In this document: in pieces, positions 8,661 through 16,328 of the stretch
Numbering within the stretch: position 1 is the first letter of the stretch
Layout of the letters: every line of letters begins with the position of its first letter
Assembly (NCBI GenBank): GCA_964545715.1
Contig: CAZJHX010000096.1
Coordinates: 1 to 40,877, forward strand
Direction of reading: 5' to 3'
Length of the DNA stretch: 40,877 nucleotides
Source of the DNA: CAZJHX01 sp964545715
GTDB taxonomy: Bacteria; Myxococcota_A; UBA9042; GCA-2863065
Notes under the pieces: generated by a model
The model's database searches: none
Told to the model about the DNA's origin: nothing
What the model saw: the letters and a program-made list of their open reading frames with translations, nothing else
Position numbers and translations under genes: made by a program

Positions 8661-9329
8661 TTAGGGATCCAGCGCGATGATTAGCAGCGTGTCGATGACC
8701 AGCTCGATCTCGGCTTTCTCCTGGTCGTTTTTGGCCTCTCCCAGGTCGCGCTTTAGATCGCGGGCGGCGCCGATCAGCAGGGCGAACGACTTCACCTTGG
8801 CGACGCCTAAGAGCGGCCGGCGCTGATCGATGGCCTTCTCGGCGCGAGTCAGCCGCGCGGCGAGGGAAGCCACGCTCGCATCTTTGGGGCCCCTGGTGGC
8901 CTGCGCATAGCGGAGGCGGCCGGTGAGGAGCGCGCGTCGGAGCACCAGATCGGGGATGGTCAGGCTCTCTTCTGTGGCGCCGACGTCCGCTGCCCACCGC
9001 TTATATACGCGCAGACGCGCCTGCAGCGGCTTCACCTTGGCGTCGTCCGGCTTGAGGTCGGCGATCTCGCTCTGGACGCCGCGCACCCGGCGCACGACGA
9101 TCCGGCGCAGCGTCTCGAAGCTCTTGTCGCGCAGCTCGTTGGCGTTTGCGCGGGCTGCCCGAAGCCATTTCAGGCGCCGATCGACGAGCACGACGCGGGA
9201 GTCGGTGTCGCCATGTTCGGCCTTCAGTCCGGCTGACGCCGCCTCCACGTCCATCAGCCGCACGCGGATCTCGAGGCTGGGGTTTTCGAAAGTCGGGACG
9301 AGAAGGGCTACACAGATCAGCGCGTTCAT
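8661..9329 (-). CDS. Unknown helical, probably exported protein
   Basis: 222 residues from the ATG at 9329. It begins with a short hydrophobic stretch (MNALICVALLVPTF) that could be a signal peptide, then is almost wholly charged helix rich in Arg, Lys, Asp and Leu with heptad-like spacing (EIADLKPDDAKVKPLQARLR), ending in a hydrophobic IELVIDTLLIIAL. No domain is recognised. A perfect 12-bp palindrome lies 7 bp upstream of the start. It converges with the CAP lipoprotein gene with 12 bp between stops. Confidence 0.6.
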   Translation of the reverse strand: MNALICVALLVPTFENPSLEIRVRLMDVEAASAGLKAEHGDTDSRVVLVDRRLKWLRAARANANELRDKSFETLRRIVVRRVRGVQSEIADLKPDDAKVKPLQARLRVYKRWAADVGATEESLTIPDLVLRRALLTGRLRYAQATRGPKDASVASLAARLTRAEKAIDQRRPLLGVAKVKSFALLIGAARDLKRDLGEAKNDQEKAEIELVIDTLLIIALDP

Positions 9330-9335
9330 GCGGCT

Positions 9336-9347
9336 AACGCTAGCGTT
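9336..9347. promoter_or_regulatory. Perfect 12-bp palindrome at a start codon
   Basis: AACGCTAGCGTT ends 6-7 bases before the ATG of the minus-strand gene at 9329, a place where a bound repressor or a small mRNA hairpin would block translation. No second copy or promoter boxes were seen. Confidence 0.3.
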
Positions 9348-9487
9348 GTGACGCGGCGACGTCGAGCACCTCCTTGGGCGCAGGTCGCAGCGTCGCCCGT
9401 GCCAAGCGGTCGGACGCCAAAGGCCCGACCGCCGAGAACGTAGTGCAGTCGCCAGCCCCGGGCAGAAGCCTGTGGCGTAACGCTGGA

Positions 9488-9741
9488 TCAGGGGGATGCC
9501 GGCGAGAGCTTTTCGATCACCTCGCGGTATTCGGCCAACGACACGCCGTTCGGCTGGTCCAACAGCACATCGTCTACCATCACGAAGACCGTGTGCATCT
9601 CGGGCTCGCCAAGGACACACCGCTGGGCATGGCGTTCATGCCGCGCGGCCTCACGTCTGTGAACAGGAAGACGCAGATCTCGACCGAAGTCCGGGAGCCC
9701 GCCGTGGCTGAGGGGCGCGTAGGTCTGGCGACCGGGTCTGC
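9488..9741 (-). pseudogene. Frameshifted remnant of an unrecognised gene
   Basis: On the minus strand one frame reads VEICVFLFTDVRPRGMNAMP then SGVSLA; the next frame takes over as EPEMHTVFVMVDDVLLDQPN, GVSLAEYREVIEKLSPASP and stops at 9488. Adding one base in the TTGGCGAG string joins them into one natural-looking sequence of alternating strands and helices. There is no start codon upstream before a stop. I read it as the C-terminal remnant of a gene with a one-base deletion, or a sequencing error plus a lost 5' end. Family not recognised. Confidence 0.35.
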
Positions 9742-9783
9742 ATCTGTTCAGGTCGCAGCGTCGGGGCGTGCTAGGATCGTCAG

Positions 9784-10320
9784 ATGGGACGTGACGAGCT
9801 CGATCCCGGTCGCGTAAGTCGCACGCTCGAAGAGCTTGGGCGCGCCTCGCGTGGACCCGGCCGAGTCTATCTGACGGGCGGGGCGTGCGCGCTGCTGATC
9901 GGGTGGCGAAACGCGACCCTCGACGTGGATCTGCGGCTGGACCCGGAGCCTGAGGGCGCGTTCGAGGCGATTCGACGACTCAAGGACCAGCTGTCGGTGA
10001 ACATCGAGTTGGCCTCACCACAGGACTTTCTGCCGGAGCTGCCGGGCTGGCGCGACCGGTCGATTTGGATTGCCCGACACGGTTCGGTCGATTTCTTTCA
10101 CTACGATTTCTACGCGCAGGCGCTCGCCAAGCTGGAGCGCGGTCACGACCGCGACAGGGGCGACGTGCAGGCAATGGTCGAGCGCGGCCTCGTCGAGCCA
10201 TTGAAGCTGGCGGCGTTGTTCGACGAGATCGAGGCCGCGCTCATCCGTTACCCGTCCGTAGATCCGGATCGGCTCAAGCGGTCGGTGCGAGCCCTGGCGG
10301 GAGGCCACGTTGATGCGTGA
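9784..10320 (+). CDS. Nucleotidyltransferase-like protein, DUF6036 type
   Basis: 178 residues from the ATG at 9784. It has a minimal Pol-beta nucleotidyltransferase core: GRVYLTGGACALLIGW (TGG at 31-33), then ATLDVDLRLDPEP with the two metal-binding acids D47 and D49, and a candidate third acid at E75 (VNIELASP). The C-terminal half is helical (VEPLKLAALFDEIEAAL, DPDRLKRSVRALAGG). This fits the DUF6036 family, related to nucleotidyltransferase toxins of the AbiEii/MenT kind that modify RNA or proteins. The next gene overlaps its end by 8 bp, which suggests a coupled two-gene unit of toxin-antitoxin type. Confidence 0.8.
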   Translation: MGRDELDPGRVSRTLEELGRASRGPGRVYLTGGACALLIGWRNATLDVDLRLDPEPEGAFEAIRRLKDQLSVNIELASPQDFLPELPGWRDRSIWIARHGSVDFFHYDFYAQALAKLERGHDRDRGDVQAMVERGLVEPLKLAALFDEIEAALIRYPSVDPDRLKRSVRALAGGHVDA

Positions 10321-10633
10321 GCCCGCGACCGCCATCGACCAGCTGCCGGGCGCAGAGTTTGTCATTGTGGGGTTGGAGGACCTGGCCGCGGGGCGCCATA
10401 CCGCGGCAGCCTCACTGGTCATGATCGCTTCCGAGCGGCTCCGCGAGTTGGGCTTCAGCGTACCCACCCCAACCGCTGGAGGCGATTGTGCAGAGCTGCA
10501 ACTGTACCGGCTTCTGTGCGCCGACCCGGGCGAGGAGGATCCGTACCGCACGTACAACGCGATGGTGCGGCGCCTGGATCGCTTTCTGCGCGCTTCCTCC
10601 GCGCGGACGAGCAACGTCCTCCAAGCCGGCTAG
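10313..10633 (+). CDS. Small partner of the nucleotidyltransferase
   Basis: 106 residues from the ATG at 10313, with GGGAGG 8 bases upstream and an 8-bp overlap with the preceding gene. A TTG lies directly before the ATG but has worse spacing. The protein is mostly helical: FVIVGLEDLAAGRHTAAASL, AELQLYRLLCADPGEEDPYR, TYNAMVRRLDRFLRASS. I recall proteins of this size with LYRLL and YNAMVRRL-like motifs next to DUF6036 nucleotidyltransferases. It may be the antitoxin or an accessory subunit. It shows no DNA-binding motif that I can see. Confidence 0.7.
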   Translation: MREPATAIDQLPGAEFVIVGLEDLAAGRHTAAASLVMIASERLRELGFSVPTPTAGGDCAELQLYRLLCADPGEEDPYRTYNAMVRRLDRFLRASSARTSNVLQAG

Positions 10634-10707
10634 CCGCGGACGCGAACGCAGCGCCGCCGCCGACCTCATCGTTGCGGCCCAGCCCGCCCGATGCGACCAT
10701 CGTACCA

Positions 10708-11436
10708 ATGCCGTTGGGCGTTCTTATCGGACTTGTTGTCGCGGCGCTGGCGGCGCTTGCGCTGTACTTGTATCTGCCGCGTGGCGGCGCGGCCGGCGGC
10801 TCGGCGGCGGCGGAGGGACCACACGACGTGGCCATCCCGTTTGGATACAAGAGCCAATGGCTGGCTCTGAAGACAGACGACGCGGACCGGGCGCTGGCGG
10901 CGCTCGGCCTGGGGCCGGGCCGGTGGGCGGGCTGGCCCGAGGGTATCCGGACCCAGTCGGCGCTCTTTGTTACGCTGCCCATCGATGGGTGGGTGCTCGC
11001 CGTGTCGCCTGCCATGCGCGGCTTCGCCCCCGGCGACAGCTCCTGGCCACAGCACGTGGCCGCGATCAGTGAGCGTCTAGGCGGCGAAGTTCAGTACTTC
11101 GGATCGCATCGCGTCGTGGACTACCACGCCTGGTGCCGTGCCGATCGCGGGACGATCGCGCGGGCGTACGCATACGTCGGGGACGCGGGCGAGACGCTTG
11201 CGGTGATCGGCGACCCCAGCGAGGAAGAGCTGGAGCTGGGGCTGGACTTTCGGGATACGCGCACCATGACGGACGCCGACTGGGAGGCGCTGAGCGAAGA
11301 GGACCATGACGTGGCCTTCCCGGACGAGGACCACGTCATGCAGATCGCCGGAGCCTGGAGCGTCGACCCGACAGGCCTGCCCGAAGAGCCTGTCGGCGCC
11401 GGGCGGCTTGTCCCTCTGCCACGGGAGTGGCGCTGA
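10708..11436 (+). CDS. Membrane-anchored unknown protein
   Basis: 242 residues from the ATG at 10708; no good ribosome binding site, so the start rests on the N-terminal membrane helix (LGVLIGLVVAALAALALYLY) that directly follows it. The soluble part has DDADRALAALGLGPGRWAGW, LPIDGWVLAVSPAMRGF, VQYFGSHRVVDYHAWCRADR and TIARAYAYVGDAGETLAVIG. The last two pieces belong to an uncharacterised family I have seen in many bacteria with the pattern VQYFxTHRVVxYHAW and RAYAYxGExGETL. Function unknown. The gene lies 74 bp after the nucleotidyltransferase pair on the same strand and 67 bp before a lipoprotein gene. Confidence 0.75.
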   Translation: MPLGVLIGLVVAALAALALYLYLPRGGAAGGSAAAEGPHDVAIPFGYKSQWLALKTDDADRALAALGLGPGRWAGWPEGIRTQSALFVTLPIDGWVLAVSPAMRGFAPGDSSWPQHVAAISERLGGEVQYFGSHRVVDYHAWCRADRGTIARAYAYVGDAGETLAVIGDPSEEELELGLDFRDTRTMTDADWEALSEEDHDVAFPDEDHVMQIAGAWSVDPTGLPEEPVGAGRLVPLPREWR

Positions 11437-11503
11437 CCCTTGACGGAATGCCAGCTCATGCGCGAGCGTTGAACGCCGCACCCATCCATGAGGAGACCAC
11501 GCC

Positions 11504-13384
11504 ATGAGAATCGCCGAGCTCACAAGCATCGCCGTCCTTGCGCTCGCCCTGGCAGCCAGCACCGGCTGCAAGAAGAAGTCGACCGAGTCCGCCGCTGAGG
11601 GAGACAAGCTGGGCGGAAACACCGCTACCGCCATTGCGGTGAAGCCGCCGGTCAGCGAGCAGACCCCCGCGCTCACCGGCGTCGAAGCGCTGAAGCACAT
11701 TCCGAAGACCGCTGCGCTGGCAGTCGCCGCGGACGGGCTGGGGCCGTGGCTGGATCGCCTGGGATACGCCGCTCTGCGGAAGAAGCACGCGGCCTTCCTG
11801 AAAGAGGCCGCGGCGGCCGCCACCGGCATGGTCGGTGTAGCCGCCACCGACCCCGCCAGCTGGCCCAAGCTGGGCCTGGATACCAAGGGCCGCATCCGGT
11901 TAGCATGGCTGAACCCGATGCACGAGAGCGTGGCCTTCTGGTTCACGACGTCGGACCCGGCCAAGCTGGAGGCGACGCTGAAGACGCTGTCCGAGAAGAC
12001 CGGCATCAAGACCACGTGGGAGGAGAAGGACGCCGGGAAGGTCATGCGGTTTCCGGAGGGCCGGAACCCGCGCGGCGGGGTGCTGATCGCCGGCAAGACC
12101 GTTATCGTGGCGGTCGCTGACGGCCAGCCGTCGCCCAACCCGCTGGACGCGGTGCTGGCGCTCAAGGAGGCCGACTCACTGGCCAATTCGAAGCGTCTTG
12201 CCGCCGCGATGAAGGAGCTGAACTTCGGCGATCAAGTGGCCATGTTCGCGGACCTGGCCCCGCTGTTGGAGACCATCAAGCGCGACGGCGGCATGGGTGG
12301 GATCGAGAGCAAGGTGCTCAAGGCGCTGGTCGGGGACGACCTGTGGCTGAGCGCGGGCTTCAGCATCAGCGGCAAGACCATGACCGCCAAGGCCATCTAC
12401 GGCATGTCGAAGAACGCGGGGCTGACGAAGATTGTGGAGTCGCGCCCCAACCCCGTCCGTATCGTGCAGGCCACCCGGGGCGAGCCCGTCTACCTGTTCT
12501 CGGGCTCGTTGAACCTGGGCGAGATCTACAAGATGGTGAAGGATGTGGCCCGCAGCGCGGGCGGCGCCGAGGACTTTGAGCAGGCGACCAAAGCAGCGGA
12601 GCGCGCGCTGTCGATGAGCATCGAGAAGGACGTGCTGGGCATCTTCACCGGCGAGGTCGGCTTCTCGATCACCGGCAAGCTCACGCCGGACCTGGCGGAT
12701 GATCCGGACGCGATACGCAAGGCTATCGACGGCAACGCGCTCATCGGCATCAACGGCGGCGACAAGCTGCAGAAGCTGCTGGACCTGGCGCTGGCGCTGC
12801 CCCCCGTCAAGGAGCTGGTCAGCAAGGACGGCGACACCTACATCGTGCCGATTCCCGAGTTCAAAAGCGCGTACATCACCGTCACCGACAACTGGATCGC
12901 GGCCTCTACGGACAAGGGCTTTGCCGCCCGCGCGCAAAAGGGCGGCGGCGAGGGCTTTGCGAGCGACCTGGAGCAGAAGGAGCTGAGCCGGCTGCTGACC
13001 ACGGGCAAGACCGCCTGCATCGGCCTGATGGACTACGGCGTGCTGTCCTGGTTTCTGCTCGCCCGGAAAATGGACGTCAGCGACTACGGCGACGACAGCC
13101 CCGAGCGAAAGGCCCTGCGCGAGCAGCTCCGCAAGCAGGAGGACGCCCTGGAAAAGGACCGCATGGGCGCCATCTTCGGCCTGATCGACAAGCTGGGCAT
13201 CGCCGGCGGGTCGTTTTGGACCGGGGGCTCCGGCTTCGTCGGCTACGGCGGGCTGTACATGCAGGCGACGCCGGCCGATCTGTTGGCCCAGGGCATCGAC
13301 ATGGCCGTGCGCAACCAGAAAGAGTGGGAGCCCAAAGAGCGCGAGATCGACGCGCTGCGCGATAAGCTCTGGCAGACGAAGTAG
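11504..13384 (+). CDS. Large lipoprotein, uncharacterised
   Basis: 626 residues from the ATG at 11504, preceded by a GAGGAGA Shine-Dalgarno. The signal peptide ends at TGC (Cys22), followed by Lys-rich residues. The mature part is a long alpha/beta protein with repeated Ala/Leu-rich segments (DAVLALKEADSLANSKRLAA, DKLQKLLDLALALPPVKELV) and strands such as ITVTDNWIAASTDKGFAAR. The overall composition resembles DUF3352-type surface or periplasmic proteins, but I cannot assign it. It converges with the permease gene on the other strand, with 19 bp between stops. Confidence 0.8.
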   Translation: MRIAELTSIAVLALALAASTGCKKKSTESAAEGDKLGGNTATAIAVKPPVSEQTPALTGVEALKHIPKTAALAVAADGLGPWLDRLGYAALRKKHAAFLKEAAAAATGMVGVAATDPASWPKLGLDTKGRIRLAWLNPMHESVAFWFTTSDPAKLEATLKTLSEKTGIKTTWEEKDAGKVMRFPEGRNPRGGVLIAGKTVIVAVADGQPSPNPLDAVLALKEADSLANSKRLAAAMKELNFGDQVAMFADLAPLLETIKRDGGMGGIESKVLKALVGDDLWLSAGFSISGKTMTAKAIYGMSKNAGLTKIVESRPNPVRIVQATRGEPVYLFSGSLNLGEIYKMVKDVARSAGGAEDFEQATKAAERALSMSIEKDVLGIFTGEVGFSITGKLTPDLADDPDAIRKAIDGNALIGINGGDKLQKLLDLALALPPVKELVSKDGDTYIVPIPEFKSAYITVTDNWIAASTDKGFAARAQKGGGEGFASDLEQKELSRLLTTGKTACIGLMDYGVLSWFLLARKMDVSDYGDDSPERKALREQLRKQEDALEKDRMGAIFGLIDKLGIAGGSFWTGGSGFVGYGGLYMQATPADLLAQGIDMAVRNQKEWEPKEREIDALRDKLWQTK

Positions 13385-13403
13385 CGCCTGGACCTCGGCG
13401 AGT

Positions 13404-15044
13404 CTAATCGGCCTGCCGCCGGCGCGTGGACAAGAGCACCAGGTCTCTCAGATCCTCTGCCGACTGCGCGCGCTGCCAGCGCTCGTGGAAGTCCGGCTCT
13501 TGCGCAGTCTCCGCGATCGCCATCAGACAGCGCAGATGGAAGTTTCTCTCATCTGCTGAGCCGAGCAGAACGAATATGGCTTTCACGTGTTCCGCGTGCT
13601 CGGAGAACGCGACGCCGTCCGCGCTCCGTGCGATCAGGATGTGGAATCGCCCGGCGCCGGGCACCACGGCGTGTGGGACCGCCAGCTCGGCGCTGATCGC
13701 CGTCGACGTGTCACGCTCTCGCTCCAGCAGGTGGTCGTACAGTTCGCCGGCGGTCATGTCCGCTTCGTCCGCGAGCGCGTCTGCGGCCTGGCGCATGAAG
13801 GACTCCAGAGACGAGGCCCCCTCGATCTCCAGAATCTGGCAGGACGCGACAAGCCGATCGAAGCGATCCTCCTGGATGCCGTCTCGCTCCCTAAGGATCC
13901 TCTTGAGCTCGCCGCCCAGAGAGCGGTCTGCCAGGTCTCGGTTGGCGATCCGCTGTACGACGTGGATTACGGCCGAGTCGCCGTTGCTCACGTCGCTGCG
14001 CCGTCCGTACGCCGCGTACCAGACCAGGCTGATGACCACGAAGACGCACGAGAGAACCAGCGGCAGGGTGCCCATCGCTGCGATCAGGACGCAGTAGCCG
14101 ATGATGCCGGCGATCTGCAGCCAGGGATAGAACGGCGACCGAAACGAGGGGCGATAGCTCTCGATGCGGCTCTCGCGCATCAAGATGACCGCGACGCACA
14201 CCAGGACGAAGAGCAACAGCTTGAGCGTCGACGCCACCTTCACCAGGGTCTCCAGCTCCAAGAACAAGATGGCCGCACACATGAAGGCGCCCGTGGCCAG
14301 GATGCCCGCGCTTGGCACGCCGCGTTCTGGGTGAACGCGCTCGAACAACCCGGGCAGCAGGCGGTCGCGGGCCATCGCCAACGGGATACGTGAGGCGGCC
14401 ATGATCCCGGCGTTGGCGGTGGAAACAAACGCCAGAACGGCCGCGACAGCGATGACGATGACGCCGGTGCGGCCCATGGACGACGCCGCGCCCAGGTTGA
14501 TCGGTGTGAGCGAGTCCCTGAGCGCCGCTGCTTCGACCACGCCGACGGTCACGAACGTCGTGGCTGCGTATAGGGAGACCACCACGACAAACGCCAGAAA
14601 CATGCCGAGCGGCAGGTTGCGGGCCGGATCGCGGACCTCTTCCGCGACGCTGACCGCCTTGGTGAGGCCGCCGAAAGAGACGAACACCAGCCCGGTCGTG
14701 GCCAGCAGCCCACCCCATACCTCCGGCCACAACGGCTCGCACCGCGCGAGGTCCACCGCGCCGAGCCCCCCCACACAATAGACGGCGAGGATGGCGCGCA
14801 GTCCCAACACCATCACGACCTGAAGCCGGCCGGCGTGGCCCACGCTTACGAGGTTGATCAGCGTAAAGACGGCGCAGAATGCCGCCGCGATCAGCCGGAT
14901 CTGCGTGCCCGTCAGCTGCGGGAAGAGCATCGCCGTGAACGCGCCTATGCCGACGAGGGCAAAGGCGTATGGCGTCGGCCTGTTTCTCGGTCCGCTGTTT
15001 GTCCGGGCTGTGACCGTTCTTGTCGCGACGGATCCACTGCTCAC
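13404..15044 (-). CDS. Amino-acid permease (APC) with C-terminal PTS EIIA-like domain, N-terminus lost
   Basis: Permease homology begins only at about 14969 (YAFALVGIGAF) and runs through some ten membrane helices with APC features (FGGLTKAVSVAEEVRDPARN, AASRIPLAMARDRLLPG, MRESRIESYRP). A cytosolic C-terminal domain then resembles PTS EIIA type 2/PtsN: ISAELAVPHAV with the phospho-acceptor His (about H458), FHILIARSADGVAFSEHAE, KAIFVLLGSADERNFHLRCL. Such fusions would let phosphotransferase state gate amino-acid or amine uptake. The first two or three helices of a normal APC permease are missing, and the 25 residues after the ATG at 15044 are not permease-like; they overlap in another frame with the end of the upstream gene. 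The gene is probably broken at a junction near 14970-14990. Confidence 0.75.
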   Translation of the reverse strand: MSSGSVATRTVTARTNSGPRNRPTPYAFALVGIGAFTAMLFPQLTGTQIRLIAAAFCAVFTLINLVSVGHAGRLQVVMVLGLRAILAVYCVGGLGAVDLARCEPLWPEVWGGLLATTGLVFVSFGGLTKAVSVAEEVRDPARNLPLGMFLAFVVVVSLYAATTFVTVGVVEAAALRDSLTPINLGAASSMGRTGVIVIAVAAVLAFVSTANAGIMAASRIPLAMARDRLLPGLFERVHPERGVPSAGILATGAFMCAAILFLELETLVKVASTLKLLLFVLVCVAVILMRESRIESYRPSFRSPFYPWLQIAGIIGYCVLIAAMGTLPLVLSCVFVVISLVWYAAYGRRSDVSNGDSAVIHVVQRIANRDLADRSLGGELKRILRERDGIQEDRFDRLVASCQILEIEGASSLESFMRQAADALADEADMTAGELYDHLLERERDTSTAISAELAVPHAVVPGAGRFHILIARSADGVAFSEHAEHVKAIFVLLGSADERNFHLRCLMAIAETAQEPDFHERWQRAQSAEDLRDLVLLSTRRRQAD

Positions 15045-16020
15045 ACTGCTGGTAGTGGTCGACCTTGACCTTGCCTGAGCGGCCGCTGGTCATCTTGCGA
15101 TTGCCGTTGCTGCTGAGCACGCTCCGGCCGTCCGCGCCATGCCGCAGCTTCAGGCCTCCGCGGCGCGGCTCATGGACCGGGCACCACGTCAGGACGTGCC
15201 AGACCTCCCAGCGGGCGTTGTACAGGGTGGGCCGGCGCTGCGCGAAGCCGTACTGCGCAGTGGTGGTCACCTTGCCCTTCTCGTCCGCATACTTGCTGTA
15301 GGACTTGATCGGTACGCCGAAGTCCTCGTCGCTTTCAGCACCCCACTGGTCGGCGAAGCCCGGTCCGAAGACCTCTCCGATGTCGTCGGGATTAGACATC
15401 CACGTGGCTCCCTGGGGGCCGGCGCTCTCGCCTTTGTACGTCAGATCCCCGGTGTACCCGGTCCACGGGGTGCCGTTGTCCGGCTGCCACATGGAGTCGC
15501 CTCTCATGTACTGACCTGGGCGCAGGTTTGCGCGGGCGGCCTCGTCGCTGACACCGGGGTGGTTGAACTTGTAGTTGTCGAGAGCCGATTCGACGGTGGC
15601 ATCCACGTTGGCTTCGTTGCGCTCGTACCGGCTCGAGATATGTTCGCGTTCAGCCGCGTTGATCGAGTCGAAGCGGTGATTGTGTTTCACCACCAGGCCC
15701 GCCTCTTCCTCCTCCTTGGCCGGGTCGTAGTTGATCCACTCGTCGTACTCGGCTTCCAGCGCCAGGTCGGCGCCGTAGCGGGTCTCTGTGTCGGCTTGCG
15801 CGGCCTCACTGGTCTCGCCGGTAGGGGTGCCGCCACACCTGCAGGCCTCTACTTTGTCGCCGGCGTCCTCATGGGTGTTGGGGCTCAGAAGCTCTTGCTG
15901 CTCCATGTAGCTTTTGCCCCGGAGCTGGGCCTTGAGTCCCTGCCCGGTGTTGGCGCTGCCCTCGATCCGCTGCACGGGTGCTCGGCTGTAGGTCCCCGAG
16001 ATCTCCTCGAATTCGCTCAT
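14980..16020 (-). CDS. Unknown protein with N-terminal LRGKSY motif, 3' end lost
   Basis: It begins at the ATG at 16020 (no strong ribosome binding site). Residues 31-47 read AQLRGKSYMEQQELLSP, matching the motif in the gene at 5191 in the same position, with different codons. A Cys pair (ACRCGG) follows, then a long acidic helical part (AADTETRYGADLALEAEYDE-like, KEEEEAGLVVKHNHRFDSIN), then GDSMWQPDNGTPWTGYTGDL, ATWMSNPDDIGEVFGPGF, WHVLTWCPVHEPRRGG and a basic tail. No catalytic family is recognised. The frame stays open to 13891, but from about 14980 on it is only a shadow of the permease in another frame, so the true C-terminus has been lost. There is no signal peptide. Confidence 0.55.
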
Positions 16021-16105
16021 GCTGGACGGGACGCTGCGTGGTGGCGGTTCACCAGGCAATACTGTGTGATTAAGGCGAGTTTGACAACCGATGTGTTCTC
16101 TAGCG

Positions 16106-16309
16106 CTAGAAGAGGGGATACACGAACGGGGCGATCGGCGAGATTGCGGTCAAAAATGACAGCAGCAAGGCCAGCGCGAAGAGCACCAGCACCGCCGGAG
16201 ACAGACCCAGGAGCTTTTCGCGCCACAACGCTTTCATCACGTCTCGCAACGACCACGCGGCCGACATCAGCCATGCGCCGCGGGGGCGTTTGTTCTTTTG
16301 TAGTGCCAT
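16106..16309 (-). CDS. Small membrane protein, DUF5989-like
   Basis: 67 residues from the ATG at 16309, with GGAGGT six bases upstream. A basic N-terminus is followed by LRDVMKALWREKLLGLSPAV and one membrane helix (LVLFALALLLSFLTAI), ending SPIAPFVYPLF. The order WRERLWWL-P, one helix, SPLAPFIYTLF is the DUF5989 pattern. Such small proteins are, from memory, regular neighbours of NodU/TobZ-type carbamoyltransferases, often with SxtJ-like membrane proteins and SGNH hydrolases. It lies 19 bp downstream of the first carbamoyltransferase gene, so it is likely co-transcribed; no counterpart follows the second copy. Confidence 0.85.
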   Translation of the reverse strand: MALQKNKRPRGAWLMSAAWSLRDVMKALWREKLLGLSPAVLVLFALALLLSFLTAISPIAPFVYPLF

Positions 16310-16328
16310 CAGCGCACCTCCATCGGCG

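Larger units (their letters stand above)
9330..9783. other. 454-bp stretch without an intact gene
   Basis: Apart from the palindrome at 9336-9347 and the broken reading frame at 9488-9741 on the minus strand, I see no intact gene. An AAGGAGGTG-like string on the minus strand near 9367-9375 is followed by a stop after ten codons, so it does not mark a start. Confidence 0.5.

Noticed and set aside
13891..14979. Extension of the LRGKSY protein frame into the permease region
   Set aside because: The product becomes Arg/Pro/Gly-rich low complexity while another frame encodes clear membrane helices and the EIIA-like domain.
16100..16109. CTAGCGCTAG palindrome
   Set aside because: Only 10 bp and overlaps the stop codon of the DUF5989-like gene; no repeat or promoter context.
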